64,000 nucleotides of DNA from Papaver somniferum (Eukaryota > Streptophyta > Magnoliopsida > Ranunculales > Papaveraceae): positions 98,642,117 through 98,706,116 of the forward strand of contig NC_039358.1 in NCBI RefSeq assembly GCF_003573695.1, in the 5' to 3' direction. A program made the position numbers and the translations under genes. The notes under the pieces were generated by a model, which saw only the letters and a list, made by a program, of their open reading frames with translations, did not search any database and was not told where the DNA came from. Shown here piece by piece: positions 45,010-57,403 of the stretch; the first letter of the stretch is position 1; each line of letters begins with the position of its first letter.

Positions 45010-46040
45010 AGGGTGCTGGGAGCACGGACACACGACCGACCGACCGTGTCGTGGTCAATCCCACGCCAGTTTTATATTTTTAATGCATTTTTATTATTTT
45101 CCATGATTTGATGAAAATCCTCTCGTTTTATCAAATCTCCTTTGTCTCGAGGAAACTCCTCGGTTTCATGGTACTTCCATAAATCCATAAAAAATAATAT
45201 AAAATTAAGGAAAGGAGTTTGGGGCGTGACCATTGGCCAACCGGCCATGCCTTGGTCCCAACCGGCCCCACATCCACGGTTCCTTATTATTTATTATTAT
45301 TTCTCTAATTTCATGAAAAACTCCTTGATTTCATGGTATTTTTGCACAAATCATCAAATAATAATAAAATAATATAAATTATGAAAACTTGTGGGACCGG
45401 GCCTTGGCCGTTCGGCCATGCCCTAGCCGGTCCCACACGCCCCTTTGTTTTATTATTTTATTATTAGTTTTCCTTGGATTCATCAAATTCCTTGATTTCA
45501 TGGTATTTCTCTCAAATTAGGAAAAATTACCTCAAATCATCAAAAATACCTAAAAAATATTAAAAAAATATGAAAACTCGTGGGACCGGGCCCAAGCCGG
45601 CCGGCCATGCCTCCATGGTCCCACACGCCCTTGTTTTTATTATTTTAATATTTTTTTTGCTTCCCTGAACTCATGAAAACTCCTTCAGTTCATGGAAACT
45701 CCCTAAATTCATCAAATTTCTCAAAATTCATGAATTTTTCATAAAATCATCAAAATATTATAAAATTAGGGAAACTCGTGGGACCGGGCCCTAGCCGGCC
45801 GGTCATGCCTTCCACGGTCCCACACGCCCTTATTTTTATTATTTTAACTTTTTTTTGCTTCCTTAAACTCATGAAAACTCCTTCAATTCATGGAAACTCC
45901 AAAAATTCATCAAATTTCTCAAAATTCATGAATTTTTCATAAAATCATCAAAATACTATAAAATTAAGGAAAAGGCACCACGAGACCGTGGTCATGACCG
46001 GCCGACCATGCCTTGACCACGACGGTCCCATGCCTCCTCA
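45010..46040. repeat. GC-rich inverted-repeat cassettes in P3
   Basis: Six cassettes at about 45018, 45225, 45392, 45578, 45777 and 45978, each about 55 bp, e.g. arms GTGGGACCGGGCC and GGCCGGTCCCACAC. Equivalent units in P4 start near 52965, 53160, 53340, 53530, 53728 and 53930. Confidence 0.85.
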
Positions 46041-47411
46041 TTTCTTATTTTATAATTATTTTTCATCATCTCATGGTGTTTTCCTCAGTTTCGTGGAAAC
46101 CCTAATTTTGGCATATTTTCTCGAATGGATGCTCGATTGCACGCCAGAAAATATCAAAATTCTCAGGACTGAGACGCGGATGCCTTGGGGACACGAGCAC
46201 GCTATCTTGACCGACCAAGATTGGATCTTTGGCTCACGAAAGTCGGTCCCATCAATTTTCACAGTTTTGACCTAATTTGCACAATTGCTCGTATTAGGTT
46301 CAAAACTCTTCCAAACACTTTGGATTTTCATGAAGTGATCGTCAGGCGGTCACGTGACAACCCAGGGCCGGTTTCATGACTCCATGGTTGGTCCCTCACC
46401 TCGTCATAATTAATTAGGTTTTCTCACCTAAGACGAGCATTTTGGATAAATGATTAAGCCAACATTTAATCATTCTTCCACCAACAAATCGTCAACTTTT
46501 CAGGAGTTCTTCGTATTTTCCTCACGTGAGCATATGGACACTACATGGTTGATCCACGGTCCCATGTAGTCGCTTCCTCCTTCATCCCATGGTTAAAATT
46601 CCGACGAACCATGAATTGATCATCAATTGACCAAATTAGGGTTTCTGAATCTAAGGGTCACCATTCCAGATTCCAACCTTAATAATTTTACGAAGACCTC
46701 ATGGTAATTAATCTTATTAATTATGCTCGGTTCAACAACCAGTACTTTAATTAATATTTTGGTCACGCTGCCAATAATCCATCAGATGAGCAACACTTGC
46801 TCAGACGATCAAATATTCAACAATTCATCACATGAGCAACACTTGCTCAGATGATAAATATTTTCTCAAACCAAGGAATATTGGTTCAACAATAAATATT
46901 CAACGATCCATCGAATGAGCAATACTTGCTCACTTTATCGTAAGAACTATACCTCTGTCTCATGACATGTTCAATTTATGAGTTTCAGAACATCATGTTC
47001 AACTCAGCAATTACATGGACTCATCGTCCCATCAAACCAAGAAGTTATCAATTGACTAAAAAACCACGAGACGTCAATCGTGTCACTTGGAGGGATATCA
47101 CTTAGGGTTTTGGTCTGGCAGTCTACGACACGTGTGTTCAAACACACGATGGAATGTGAGCAAGTCGTGCAATCAGTTGAAGGAATTCACGAGGTAGTGG
47201 GTGGAAAATCGACCAAGTATCCACACGTTGAGCAACTGGTTTCAAACACGATCTCCACTTCCCCAATCCTTGATTCCATCAACTGTCACACTTCATGTGA
47301 TCATGGTGTCTAAAATTCCAACAATATAAATAAGTCTCTGAATCATAATTGAAGCATCATCAGTATCATCAATCTCACGTCAAACTGACAACACGAGATC
47401 ATCAACTCATC

Positions 47412-48071
47412 TTTGGTACCTTTTCGTATAGACGCATGCCTTTCGGGCTATGTAACGCCCCAGCGACTTTTCAGCGTTGCATGATGAGCATATTTTCCGA
47501 TATGGTAGAAAAGTTTTTGGAGGTCTTTATGGATGATTTTTCAGTGTTTGGTTCGTCTTTCGATGAGTGCTTGCATCATTTGTCATTAGTGTTGACTAGG
47601 TGTAAGGAAAAGAATCTAGTGCTTAATTGGGAGAAATGTCATTCCATGGTTCGATCAGGAATTGTTTTAGGGCATATCGTATCTTCTAAGGGTATAGAGG
47701 TAGATAAATCCAAAGTTGACCTTATCAAGACTTTACAGGTCCCAAAAACCGTAAGAGATATTAGGTCATTCTTAGGGCATGCAGGTTTTTATCGTCGATT
47801 CATTAAGGATTTTAGCTTGATTTCTAGACCTCTTTGCAATTTTCTTGCAAAAGATGTTAAGTTTGTCTTTGATGATGCTTTTTTAGAGGCTTTTGAGAAG
47901 CTTAAGACTTTACTCACTACCGCCCCCATAGTCCAGGCACCCAACTGGAACTTACACTTTGAGATCATGTGTGATGCTTCAGATTATGCTATTGGTGTTG
48001 TGCTAGGTCAGCGAGAAAACAAATTACTTCATGTGATTTACTATGCTAGCAAAACTCTGAATGATGCCTAG
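47412..48071 (+). pseudogene. R reverse transcriptase second half and RNase H start
   Basis: Starts in frame at FGTFSYRRMPFGLCNAPATF, directly after P3. The catalytic box is EVFMDDFSVFGSS; later GHIVSSKGIEVDKSKVDLI, HAGFYRRFIKDFS, and RNase H start [22 protein letters not shown] at 48069 replaces a Gln codon. The RT motifs N-terminal of FGTF are missing here and are found at 58116-59020, ending about four codons earlier in the family pattern. Confidence 0.93.
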
Positions 48072-48652
48072 TTGAACTATACCACTACCGAGAAGGAACT
48101 GTTAGCCATTGTGTTTGCCTTAGACAAGTTTAGAACCTATCTCTTAGGTTCTAAGATCGTAATATATACTGATCATGCTGCTTTGAAATATCTTTTTTCT
48201 AAGAGGGATACGAAACCTAGATTGGTTAGGTGGATCCTTTTGTTGCAAGGTTCTCTCCAGACATTAGAGACAAAAAGGGTGCCGAAAATGTAGTAGCAGA
48301 CCACTTGTCTAGTCTAGTTGTTGATTCCCCTGATGATTCCCTTTCTATAAGGGATAGTTTTCCTGATGAACAACTTTTATTTGTTACACAAGCACCTTGG
48401 TATGCGAATATAGTGAATTATCTTGTTACTGGTCGAATGCCCCAATATTGGGGTAACCAAGATCGTTCTAGGTTTTTAGCCGAGGTTAAGCACTTCTTTT
48501 GGGATGATCCTTATTTGTTTAAGTATTGTCCAGACCAGATTATTAGGAGATATATACCTGAGAGTGACCAGTCCAGTATTATTTCCTTTTGTCATGATCA
48601 TGCTTGTGGGGGTCACTTTAGTGCTAAGAAGACTGCTGCTAAGATATTGTAG
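48072..48652 (+). pseudogene. R RNase H end and integrase zinc region
   Basis: [20 protein letters not shown] and [20 protein letters not shown] supply the Glu and Asp of RNase H. A frameshift near 48230 leads to [26 protein letters not shown]-like linker and the integrase zinc segment [20 protein letters not shown], ended by a TAG at 48650 where Gln is usual. Confidence 0.9.
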
Positions 48653-49689
48653 TGTGGATTCTATTGGCCTCTTTGTTTAAAGACTCCCATAGTTACTGTG
48701 TTACTTGTAAACGTTGCCAGAAATTAGGAACCATTTCCCGTAGGAACACGATGCCCTTGAACCCGATTCTAATTGTTGAGGTCTTTGATGTGTGGGGTAT
48801 TGACTTTATGGGTCCGTTTCCTAATTCTTTTGGTAACCTATACATCCTTGTCACTGTAGACTATGTCTCTAAGTGGATTGAGGCGGTTGCGTGTAAAACC
48901 AACGACCATAGGGTTGTGATTGAGTTCTTGAAAAATAATATACTTACAAGTTTTGGTACACCGCGAGCTATAATTAGTAATGGAGGGTCTCACTTTTGTA
49001 ATGGGCCTTTTAGGATTCTGATGAAGAAATATGGTATTACACATAAGGTAGCTACCCCGTATCATCCTCAGACTAATGGCCAGGTTGAGGTTTCCAATAG
49101 GGAGATAAAACGTATATTAGATAAAACAGTTAATCCTAACCGGAAAGACTGGTCGTCTAGGCTTACTTATGCCTTATGGGCTTACCGTACTGCGTTTAAG
49201 ACCCCCATTGGAATGTCGCCTTATCGGCTTCTGTATGGAAAGGCATTTCATTTACCTGTTGAGTTAGAACATAGAGCTTATTGGGCTGTTAAGCAGCTAA
49301 ACTTTTCACTTGACAAGGCAGGATCCCATAGGAAACTCCATCTCAATGAGTTGGACGAGATTCGTGTAGATGCTTATGATAGTGAGAAGGAGTATAAGAA
49401 CAAAATGAAACTTGTGCATGATAGAAATATTTTACGGAAGTCATTTTCTCCAGGTCAAAAAGTTCTTCTGTATGATACCCGCTTGCATCTTTTTCCTGGG
49501 ACGTTACGTTCTCGGTGGACGTGTCCTTTTATTGTTCGCACTGTCTTTCCTCATGGAGCTGTTGAAATTGAGACACCGGATGGTGGTAGTTCTTCGAAGG
49601 TTAACGGTCAGAGATTGAAACCCTTTTTAGAGCCCTTTCCTACAGGTGATGTTGTGGAGGTCCCTCTGGAGGACCCTGTTTACCCTTGA
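48653..49689 (+). pseudogene. R integrase core and C-terminus, second Asp changed to Asn
   Basis: After the TAG and a frameshift the frame of 345 codons has [14 protein letters not shown] (zinc Cys pair), [17 protein letters not shown] (first Asp), [36 protein letters not shown] (Glu), [20 protein letters not shown], and a C-terminal GKVLLYD-like and [13 protein letters not shown] part. In the second motif ISDGG is usual; here the codon at 48979-48981 is AAT (Asn). Without this metal ligand the enzyme should be inactive. The end PVYP and TGA are at 49687. Confidence 0.93.
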
Positions 49690-50780
49690 TTGACCATCGA
49701 GGCGATTGTATGTTGTATATTAGTCTTTGATTTATCTTTTCACCCAGGTACTATCTGTCCGACTTCTCTCTTTACTGATTCCTCATGTTACTTTACTTTT
49801 TGGTATTGCTCTTTGATTAGAAACATTGAGGACAATGTTAGATTTAAGTTTGGGGGTGGGGAAGAAACTTTTTGCTGCAATAAATAAACTCCAGAGACTA
49901 GAAATTTATGCCTATTAAGGATAGCACTAACTTATCTAAGTGGATCGAAACATCTTGGTTGTAGGAGTTGATGAACCAATCTGATTAGATGGAAACATCT
50001 AAAGAGTCTATTCATAAAAGCACAGAGCTCAGGTGTTAGAATTAAAAAAAACATGGTAGTTTCGCCATATCTCGTTGAATCCTAATCCTTCTGTTTTTAT
50101 TTATTAAGTGATTTGGTGGGGCACACGATTCAAGTTGTTACCTTTGCTAGGGTGAAATAGGGTGATTGAGATACCAAAAAAAATAAAAAAAATTAAGATC
50201 GGACCATCAGACCAACAAGAATAAATTCAATAAAGTCGGCCACTGGTGCCCTTGTATATGCCAGTTGTGTTGACCTAGAGTTAGGTTTATCGACCACTGG
50301 TCCCCTTGTATATGCCAGTTGTGTTGATATTAGTCAGACCAGTATCTCAGTCCATTAGGATAGGTTCATCTTGGCAGAGGCCTTCAGAAAGATATGGGAA
50401 ACACCGTTCACTTTAAACCATCGATTTTTTCTCTTTATCCATCTTCTTAATCTTTCCAGGTGATTGGTTAACTCCGGTTATGATGTACAGAAACTATCTG
50501 AGTAGAGCTCTGTCACTTAATATGAATTTTAGTATGCTTGAATGCAAACTCGTGTACATCAACTGGAATTTCGCATCAGGGTACTTCCTCCTGTAGTCAA
50601 TAAGTATGCCAACCAAGGAGATTCTTTAGTGCCTTCCAAGGTTCTGCGTAGATAGTTAGGGTATGGAGTAATGGTTTTGTGGGTACACCTCTGGTAAACC
50701 CTCCCGAGATTAACTCGGTTTTTTTTTTTTTTTTTTTTAGTTTTGCTCGAGGACTAGCAAATAATAAGTTTGGGAGTATT
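49690..50780 (+). other. R 3' untranslated region and polypurine tract
   Basis: No ORF of note. Two direct repeats with CCACTGGTSCCCTTGTATAT and GCCAGTTGTGTTGA (50236-50275, 50290-50330). Poly-T at about 50721-50739, then GCTCGAGGACTAGCAAATAA and the tract AAGTTTGGGAGTATT (50766-50780) just before the 3' LTR. Confidence 0.8.
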
Positions 50781-52231
50781 TGATAGATGCATTTATGTGT
50801 TTAATTTGTCCTCAATGTTTCGTATTCTTAGTACTTGTTTTCGTCCTTATTATGGTGTTTTGTTTGTTTGTAGGTATTTTTTGGAAATAAATATTGATGG
50901 AAAATTCGGCTCAAAAAGTTGTTAAAGGCACCCCGAAGGACATATGTTATTCGGACTCCAGCAACGGATAAGGGGCGACCACTGGATAATTCAAAATTTT
51001 GTTTTGGTGGGAAAATGGTGAAGAGAAATGGCAGATTTTCAATCGGATGTTTGGACGTGATTTAGTGAGATTCAATCCCTGAAACTTCATGGGTAGATGT
51101 GATTTGTCATAACAAAGCTGGTATGGGTGTTTTTTTCGATCAAATTTGGCTAGATAACCCAAGATATGAAATCAGAGCATCACTGGTTGGTTTTCCATTC
51201 TGAGTCCTGATTGAGTGACCAAGATATTTTCGCGTGGCTGCTGCATGTTGGAACACTTATGAACAATGACTGGATGCGTTGAGAGTAATTTAGCGTGTGG
51301 AAACAGCGTGAGAAGCTAAATCAGGGAAGAAAATATTCCCAAAATATTTTTCATCAAGGCCGAGTTAAGAGATAATTATCTTGAGTTATAGCGAGATTTC
51401 TTGGTGCTACTGGCTATATAAAGGGTGCTGGTGTTTCATAAAGGGAAAAGGATAGTTTGGGAGAATTAGAGAGCACCAGAGAGTCGAGAAGATCAAATTG
51501 CAGAAACTCCATTTCTGCTACTGCAAAGCTGAAGAACACGAAGAACATACTTACCAGGACAGTCGTTTTCCAACAGTGACAACGACACTTAGCCGTGGGT
51601 CGTATAGCTACAGTGACAACGACTGTTCTCATTTATCGTTCTCTGTAACAGCTGGTTTGTAACAGAAATAAGTGTTACAAACCCGATTTTTAATATTTTC
51701 TCTCCATTCCATCATTTGTACACCACCTTTGAGCAATAATAATGACTTTTGAGCGTGTTTCCAACATGATGAGCGGGTAATTCTCTCACAACCAAGGCAA
51801 TGAGGAGCTATTTACGCATGAATAATTGGTAATTATTTATTTTCTCTAATTTATAATTTATAATTCACTCAATCACTGCTTTTGCAGAGTTTTTAATTGT
51901 TTGCAAAATTTTCTCCATTAGTTGAGATTCAATTAGATAGGTTATGCTTTGTTTAGATAATCTATGCTTAGGGGATTCAATTATTTTTTGAGAATTTGCC
52001 TGATTATTTGTGAATTAAGAAATAGATGACTTAAAAGATAATTAGATTTTTGAATTATTTACCATAATTTTATTCATGTGTAATAGTGGAATCAGTGTCT
52101 TGGTTTTTCCTAATATCTTGATATCACTTTATTTGAGTTTTCTATATTTTTAGTTTAAAAATTAAATCTAGAATATTTTGCTTTCACAAGTCTTACGAAC
52201 CTTTTTACTACAACATTATTGAGTCAAATCA
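50781..52231 (+). mobile_element. R 3' LTR
   Basis: TGATAGATGC...CAAATCA, 1451 bp, TATA box at 51415-51423. Lacks about 20 bp present in the 5' LTR near 41835. Confidence 0.95.
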
Positions 52232-52236
52232 GGCTT
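52232..52236. repeat. Target duplication of R, right copy (GGCTT)
   Basis: Matches 41628-41632. Confidence 0.95.
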
Positions 52237-52280
52237 CTTAGATGCTTGAGTGTTGAAGCGTATATTCCTTAAGCGTCGAA
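52237..52280 (-). other. Short right flank of R (P interior)
   Basis: 44 bp that should continue the P interior interrupted at 41632. Then P4 begins abruptly inside the LTR at CGTCTTCAGG. Confidence 0.65.
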
Positions 52281-55200
52281 CGTCTTCAGGAACAAACAAC
52301 AAGTTTACCCTGACTATATAAAGTATATGACTTACCGGCAAGCTCGTATCAGGATAATTAATGCTCTTAGACAGCTTGCTCTTCTAGTATAGAGCCAAAA
52401 AGTTAATTATTCCTAATTGCAATCGCTCCTATTCCATGGTCGAATCCACAACTGGTCCCATGGAATGACAATAACAATTGTACTGATTCTATGATCGAAT
52501 CCATGACTTGATCTCATAGAATAGCAATAACTATATTATCTCATTACTCTGATTTCATGATCGAATCCACAACTGGTCTCATAAATGGTAATAGATAAAC
52601 CTTAATTACTCTGATTCTATGGTCGAATCTACGATCCCATGGAATGGTAATGCTCACTTTATTATTCTGAATTCATAGTCGAATCCTCGGCTGATCCTAT
52701 GAATTAATAATAAACATCTTATTACTCAGTTTTGTGAATTATTCTCCACTAAATTTCTTAATTAGTAATAAATAATCAACAACCGGGCGTCTAAGCTACC
52801 TCTAAGTAAGCCCCGATTGAAATGGTGAAGGTGTATTCAACGATCATACACTAACAGTCACCGCACGAACGAGTATTTCAAAAATACAACGAAACGATGA
52901 ACCTATGCAAAATAGAGAAGAAAAATAATAAATAATTAAAAATATTGACCAGGATGCTGGGAGCACGGACACACGACCGACCGACCGTGTCGTGGTCAAT
53001 CCCACGCCAGTTTTATATTTTTAATGCATTTTTATTATTTTCCATGATTTGATGAAAATCCTCTCGTTTTATCAAATCTCCTTCGTCTCGAGGAAACTCC
53101 TCGGTTTCATGGTACTTCCATAAAGCCATAAAAAATAATATAAAATTAAGGAAAGGAGTGTGGGGCGTGACCATTGGCCAACCGACCATTCCTTGGTCCC
53201 AACTGGCCCCACATCCACGGTTCCTTATTATTTATTATTATTATTATTATTTCTCTAATTTCATGAAAAAACTCCTTGATTTCATGGTATTTTTGCACAA
53301 ATCATCAAATAATAATAAAATAATATAAATTATGAAAACTTGTGGGACCGGGCCTTGGCCGTTCGGCCATGCCCTAGCCGGTCCCACACGCCCCTTTGTT
53401 TTATTATTTTATTATTAGTTTTCCTTGGATTCATCAAATTCCTTGATTTCATGGTATTTCTCTCAAATTACGAAAAATTCCCTCAAATCATCAAAATTAC
53501 CTAAAAAATATTAAAAAATTATGAAAACTCGTGGGACCAGGCCCAAGCCGGCTGGCATGCCTCCATGGTCCCACACGCCCTTGTTTTTATTATTTTAATA
53601 TTTTTTTGCTTCCTTGAACTCATGAAAACTCCTTCAGTTCATGGAAACTCCCTAAATTCATCAAATTTCTCAAAATTCATGAATTTTTCATAAAATCATC
53701 AAAATATTATAAAATTAGGGAAACTCGTGGGATCGGGCCCTAGCCGGCCGTCCATGCCTTCCACGGTCCCACACGCCTTTATTTTTATTATTTTAATTTT
53801 TTTTGCTTCCTTGAACTCATGAAAACTCCTTCAATTCATGGAAACTCCCAAAATTCATCAAATATCTCAAAATTCATGGATTTTTCATAAAATCATCAAA
53901 ATATTATAAAATTAAGGAAAAGGAACCACAGGACCGTGGTCATGACCGGCCGACCATTCCTTGACCACGGCGGTCCCACGCCTCCTCATTCCTTATTTTA
54001 TAATTATTTTTCATCATCTCATGGTGTTTTCCTCAGTTTCGTCGAAACCCTAATTTTGGCATATTTTCTCAAATGGATGCTCGATTGCACGCCAGAAAAT
54101 ATCAAAATTCTCAGGACTGAGACGCAGACGCCTTGGGGACACGAGCACACTATCTTGACCGACCAAGATTGGCTCTTTGGCTCACGGAAGCCGGTCCCAT
54201 CAATTTTCACAGTTTTGACCTAATTTGCACAATTGCTCGTATTAGGTCCAAAACTCTTCCAAACACTTTGGATTTTCATGAAGTGATTGTCAGGCAGTCA
54301 GGTGACAACCCAGGTCTGGTTTCATGACTCCATGGTTGGTCCCTCGCCTCGTCATAATTAATTAGATTTTCTCACCTAAGACGAGCATTTTGGATAAATG
54401 ATTAAGCCAGCATTTAATCATTCTTCCACCAACAAATCGTCAACTCTTCAGGAGTTCTTCGTATTTTCCTAACGTGAGCACATGGACACTACATGGTTGA
54501 TCCACGGTCACATGTAGTCGCTTCCTCCATCGTCCCATGGTTAAAATTCCGACGAACCATGAATTGATCATCAATTGATCAAATTAGGGTTTCTGAATCC
54601 AAGGGTCACCATTCCAGATTCCAACCTTAATAAATTTACGACGACCTCATGGTCATTAATCTTAGTAATTATGATCGGTTCAATAACCAGTACTTTAATT
54701 AATATTTTGGTCACGCTGCCAATAATCCATCAGATGAGCAACACTTGCTCAGACGATCAAATATTCAACAATTCATCAAATGAGCAACACTTGATCAGAT
54801 GATAAATATTTGCTCAAACCAAGGAATATTGGTTCAACAATTAATATTCAACGATCCATCGAATGAGAAATACTTGCTCACTTCATCGTAGGAACTATAC
54901 CTCTGTCTCATGACATGTTCAATTCATGAGTTTCAGAACATCATGCTCAACTCAGCAACTACATGGACTCATCGTCCCATCAAACCGCGAAGTCGTCAAT
55001 TGACTAACAAACCACGAGACGTCAATCATGTCACTTGGGGGGATATCACTTAGGGTTTTGGTCTGGCGGTCTACGACACGTGTGTTCAAATACACGATGG
55101 AATGTGAGCAAGTCGTGCAATCAGTTGAAGGAATTCACGAGGTAGTGGGTGGAAAATCGACCAAGTCTCCACACGTTGAGCAAATGGTTTCAAACACGAT

Positions 55201-55698
55201 CTCCACTTCCCCACTCCTTGATTCCATCAACTGTCACACTTCATAAGATCATGGTGTCTAAAATTCCAGCAATATAAATAAGTCTCTGAATCATGATTGA
55301 AGTATCATCAGTATCATCAATCTCACGTCAAACTGACAACACGAGATCATCAACTCATCAATTGAGCAACTACTCTCAATTGAGCAATTTCAATCACTCA
55401 GAGCTTAGCGTATTCAGAATTCACACACACACAATCTTTGATTACCATCGATTCCACACATTTCTCAGCTTCCCTCCTACATATCAACCCATCCTATCTT
55501 GTGACCGCATTTACTCTGGAACGGTCATTGTCTTGCTTTAGGCCGGAGTACTACAGATTGATCTCTCGAATCTAAAGCACCCCCTTGTAGCATTGCATCT
55601 GTGTGAGGTTTAACATTTCGCTCGGTTCGAGGAGTCTCCTCCGCACGGTCGTCTCCTCCATTCCTTAAAAACCAGCAAATCGTTTTTCCCCATATACA
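52281..55698 (+). mobile_element. P4: P LTR, sense 5' end missing
   Basis: Starts about 265 bp inside the LTR (TATA box 52315-52323 kept) and ends at the intact terminus ...CCCCATATACA, followed by GAAGG. Collinear with P3 over about 3.07 kb; about 13 differences in 300 bases by hand count. It has the same tandem hairpin array (52430-52706) and six GC-rich cassettes (52965-53985). Confidence 0.9.
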
Positions 55699-55703
55699 GA
55701 AGG
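55699..55703. repeat. Target duplication of P3/P4, right copy (GAAGG)
   Basis: Matches 44067-44071. Confidence 0.85.
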
Positions 55704-55860
55704 ATTAGAAGCTGGTCTAGAAACAATCTAAGTGGAGCCATCATGCTTTTTGTTTGCTAGAAATCAGTAGGTTTGCTGTGGTGGAGTCAGCCTTGTTTGT
55801 GTTTGCTTAGATATTCCCTTCCTTTTAGGATTTTTCTTTGTATTTTTGTTTTTCTAGTGT
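55704..55860 (+). other. R leader, second part
   Basis: Noncoding between the P4 end and gag; would be contiguous with 44071 once P is removed. Confidence 0.6.
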
Positions 55861-57403
55861 ATGCCCGAGGTCATTAGAGAGCGGGATTGGAAGAGAAACA
55901 CTCTAGGTCGTTTGATTAATGACAAACCTAGTAGTTCTTCTTGTGAAGGCGGGGAGCTCGAAGACTCTTCTGTTGAGAGCCCTGTCTTTGGAAATTTCAG
56001 CTTTGAAAACTTGACAATTAGTGACGAAAGTACTCCTAGTCCTTTGGTAGTGCCAGAAATGGCAACTTTGAAAGCTTTGTTAAACCCAACTAGGACCTCT
56101 CGTCCGTCTTGTATCAAGTTAGCTGAAACCGAGGCAAATTATGAACTGAAACCTGGGACTTTACAGATGCTCCCAATGTTTTTAGGAAAAGAGAATGAGA
56201 ACCCCTATTTTCATGTTAGGGAATTTGAGGAAGTTTGTAGCACTCTGAAAATTAAAAACCTAAGTGATGATGCGTTGAAACTTAGGTTATTCCCCTTTTC
56301 CTTAAAAGATAAAGCCAAATCTTGGCTGTATAGTTTGGCCTCTGAGTCAATTGAAACCTATGACCAACTTACTTCTGCCTTTATACATAAGTTTTTCCCA
56401 AGGCATAAAACATCGTCTATTAGGACACAAATCTGTACTTTTGCCCAACAAGAGGGAGAATCTTTATATAGGTACTTAGAAAGGTTCAATGACTTGATAT
56501 CTCAATGTCCTCATCATGGTTTGGAGAAGGTTAGGTTAGTTCAGATCCTCTACGAGGGTTTAGATTATTCAACAACAACCATGGTTGAGTCCTTATGCAC
56601 AGGTGGGTTTGAGAATAAAACTGTTGATGAAGCGATGACATTTTTGAATGAAATCGCCGATAAGACCCAACAATGGGAAAATAGTAGGGAACCCCAGAAA
56701 AATTCTTCTAAGTAGAGGAAATGTTAATAGGGTAGAAGGAACTTATGAGTCAGATGCCAAAATAGCAGCTATAGCCAAAAGGTTAGAAGCCTTAGAATTA
56801 GGTCATTCTAGTGGTAGTAGTGGAAGAAATGAGCCTTTTTGGGAAGGCCTTGCTGTTGAAGAGCAAGCCAATGCTCTTTATAACAACACTAGGTTTGATA
56901 ACCGACAGAAGTTTGACCCATATTCAGAAACCTATAACCCTGGCTGGAGAAACCATCCAAACCTTTCTTGGTCCAAGGGCCAGAATCAAGGTCAGTCTAG
57001 TAATGCTCAGGTTCCCCCAGGTTTTGGCTATACTAAGAATCCTTCAGCTCCGGCACAGTTTCAGAACCCTTCGGATAAGAAGATTATGAGTTTAGAAGAG
57101 TCTCTTGCTTTGTTAACTCGTAATACTGTGCAGTTTCAGCAATCTGTTGCTCAAGGTTTAGAAGAAAATAAGAGAATAGGTCAGGCTAACTCTCAGGCTA
57201 TTTCCGAGTTGAAAAACCAGGTTAGTCAGATAAATGAGTCTTTAAGAGAAAGAGGTAAGTTTCCTAGTCAGACTCAACCCAACCCTAGAGGAATTAATGA
57301 AATAGGTGAAAGACCATCTGATCATGTGAATTCTGTTACAACCCTTAGGAGTGGGAAGAAAGTTGACAATAAGGTCACCATGCCTGAAAGTGAACATGTG
57401 TAG
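55861..57403 (+). pseudogene. R gag (first half of R polyprotein)
   Basis: ATG at 55861, MPEVIRERDWKRNTLGRLI. Core: YELKPGTLQMLPMFLGKENE, HVREFEEVCSTLKIKNLSDD, LFPFSLKDKAKSWLYSLASE, FIHKFFPRHKTSSIRTQICT, GESLYRYLERFNDLISQCPH and VRLVQILYEGLD. A TAG at 56713 with a frameshift leads to the C-terminal part: FDPYSETYNPGWRNHPNLSW, VPPGFGYTKNP, MSLEESLALLTRNTVQFQQS and VNSVTTLRSGKK (Athila-like). It ends at TAG 57401. About 510 residues in all, the usual size. Its partner sequence lies 8 kb upstream at 47412. Confidence 0.92.

Larger units (their letters stand above)
44072..47411 (+). mobile_element. P3: P LTR in R leader, sense 3' end missing
   Basis: Begins TGTAGATGGTGG (intact sense start) and stops at ...CATCAACTCATC, about 340 bp short of the sense end kept in P4. 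TATA box TATATAAAG at 44377-44385. Tandem hairpin units at 44492-44766; six GC-rich cassettes between 45010 and 46040; palindromes GAGCAAYACTTGCTC near 46785-46925. Joined at 47412 to RT codons. Confidence 0.9.
41633..52231 (+). mobile_element. Element R: Athila-like, gag to mid-RT missing
   Basis: LTRs 41633-43096 and 50781-52231 with perfect GGCTT duplication. Interior: leader 43097-44071, a P LTR (P3) truncated at 47411, then RT second half, RNase H, integrase and 3' untranslated region. The missing part (end of P3, rest of leader, gag, protease, RT first half) is found at 55360-59020 instead. LTRs differ by about 7 substitutions in the first 290 aligned bases plus a 20-bp indel (hand count), so the insertion is of moderate age. 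Confidence 0.93.
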
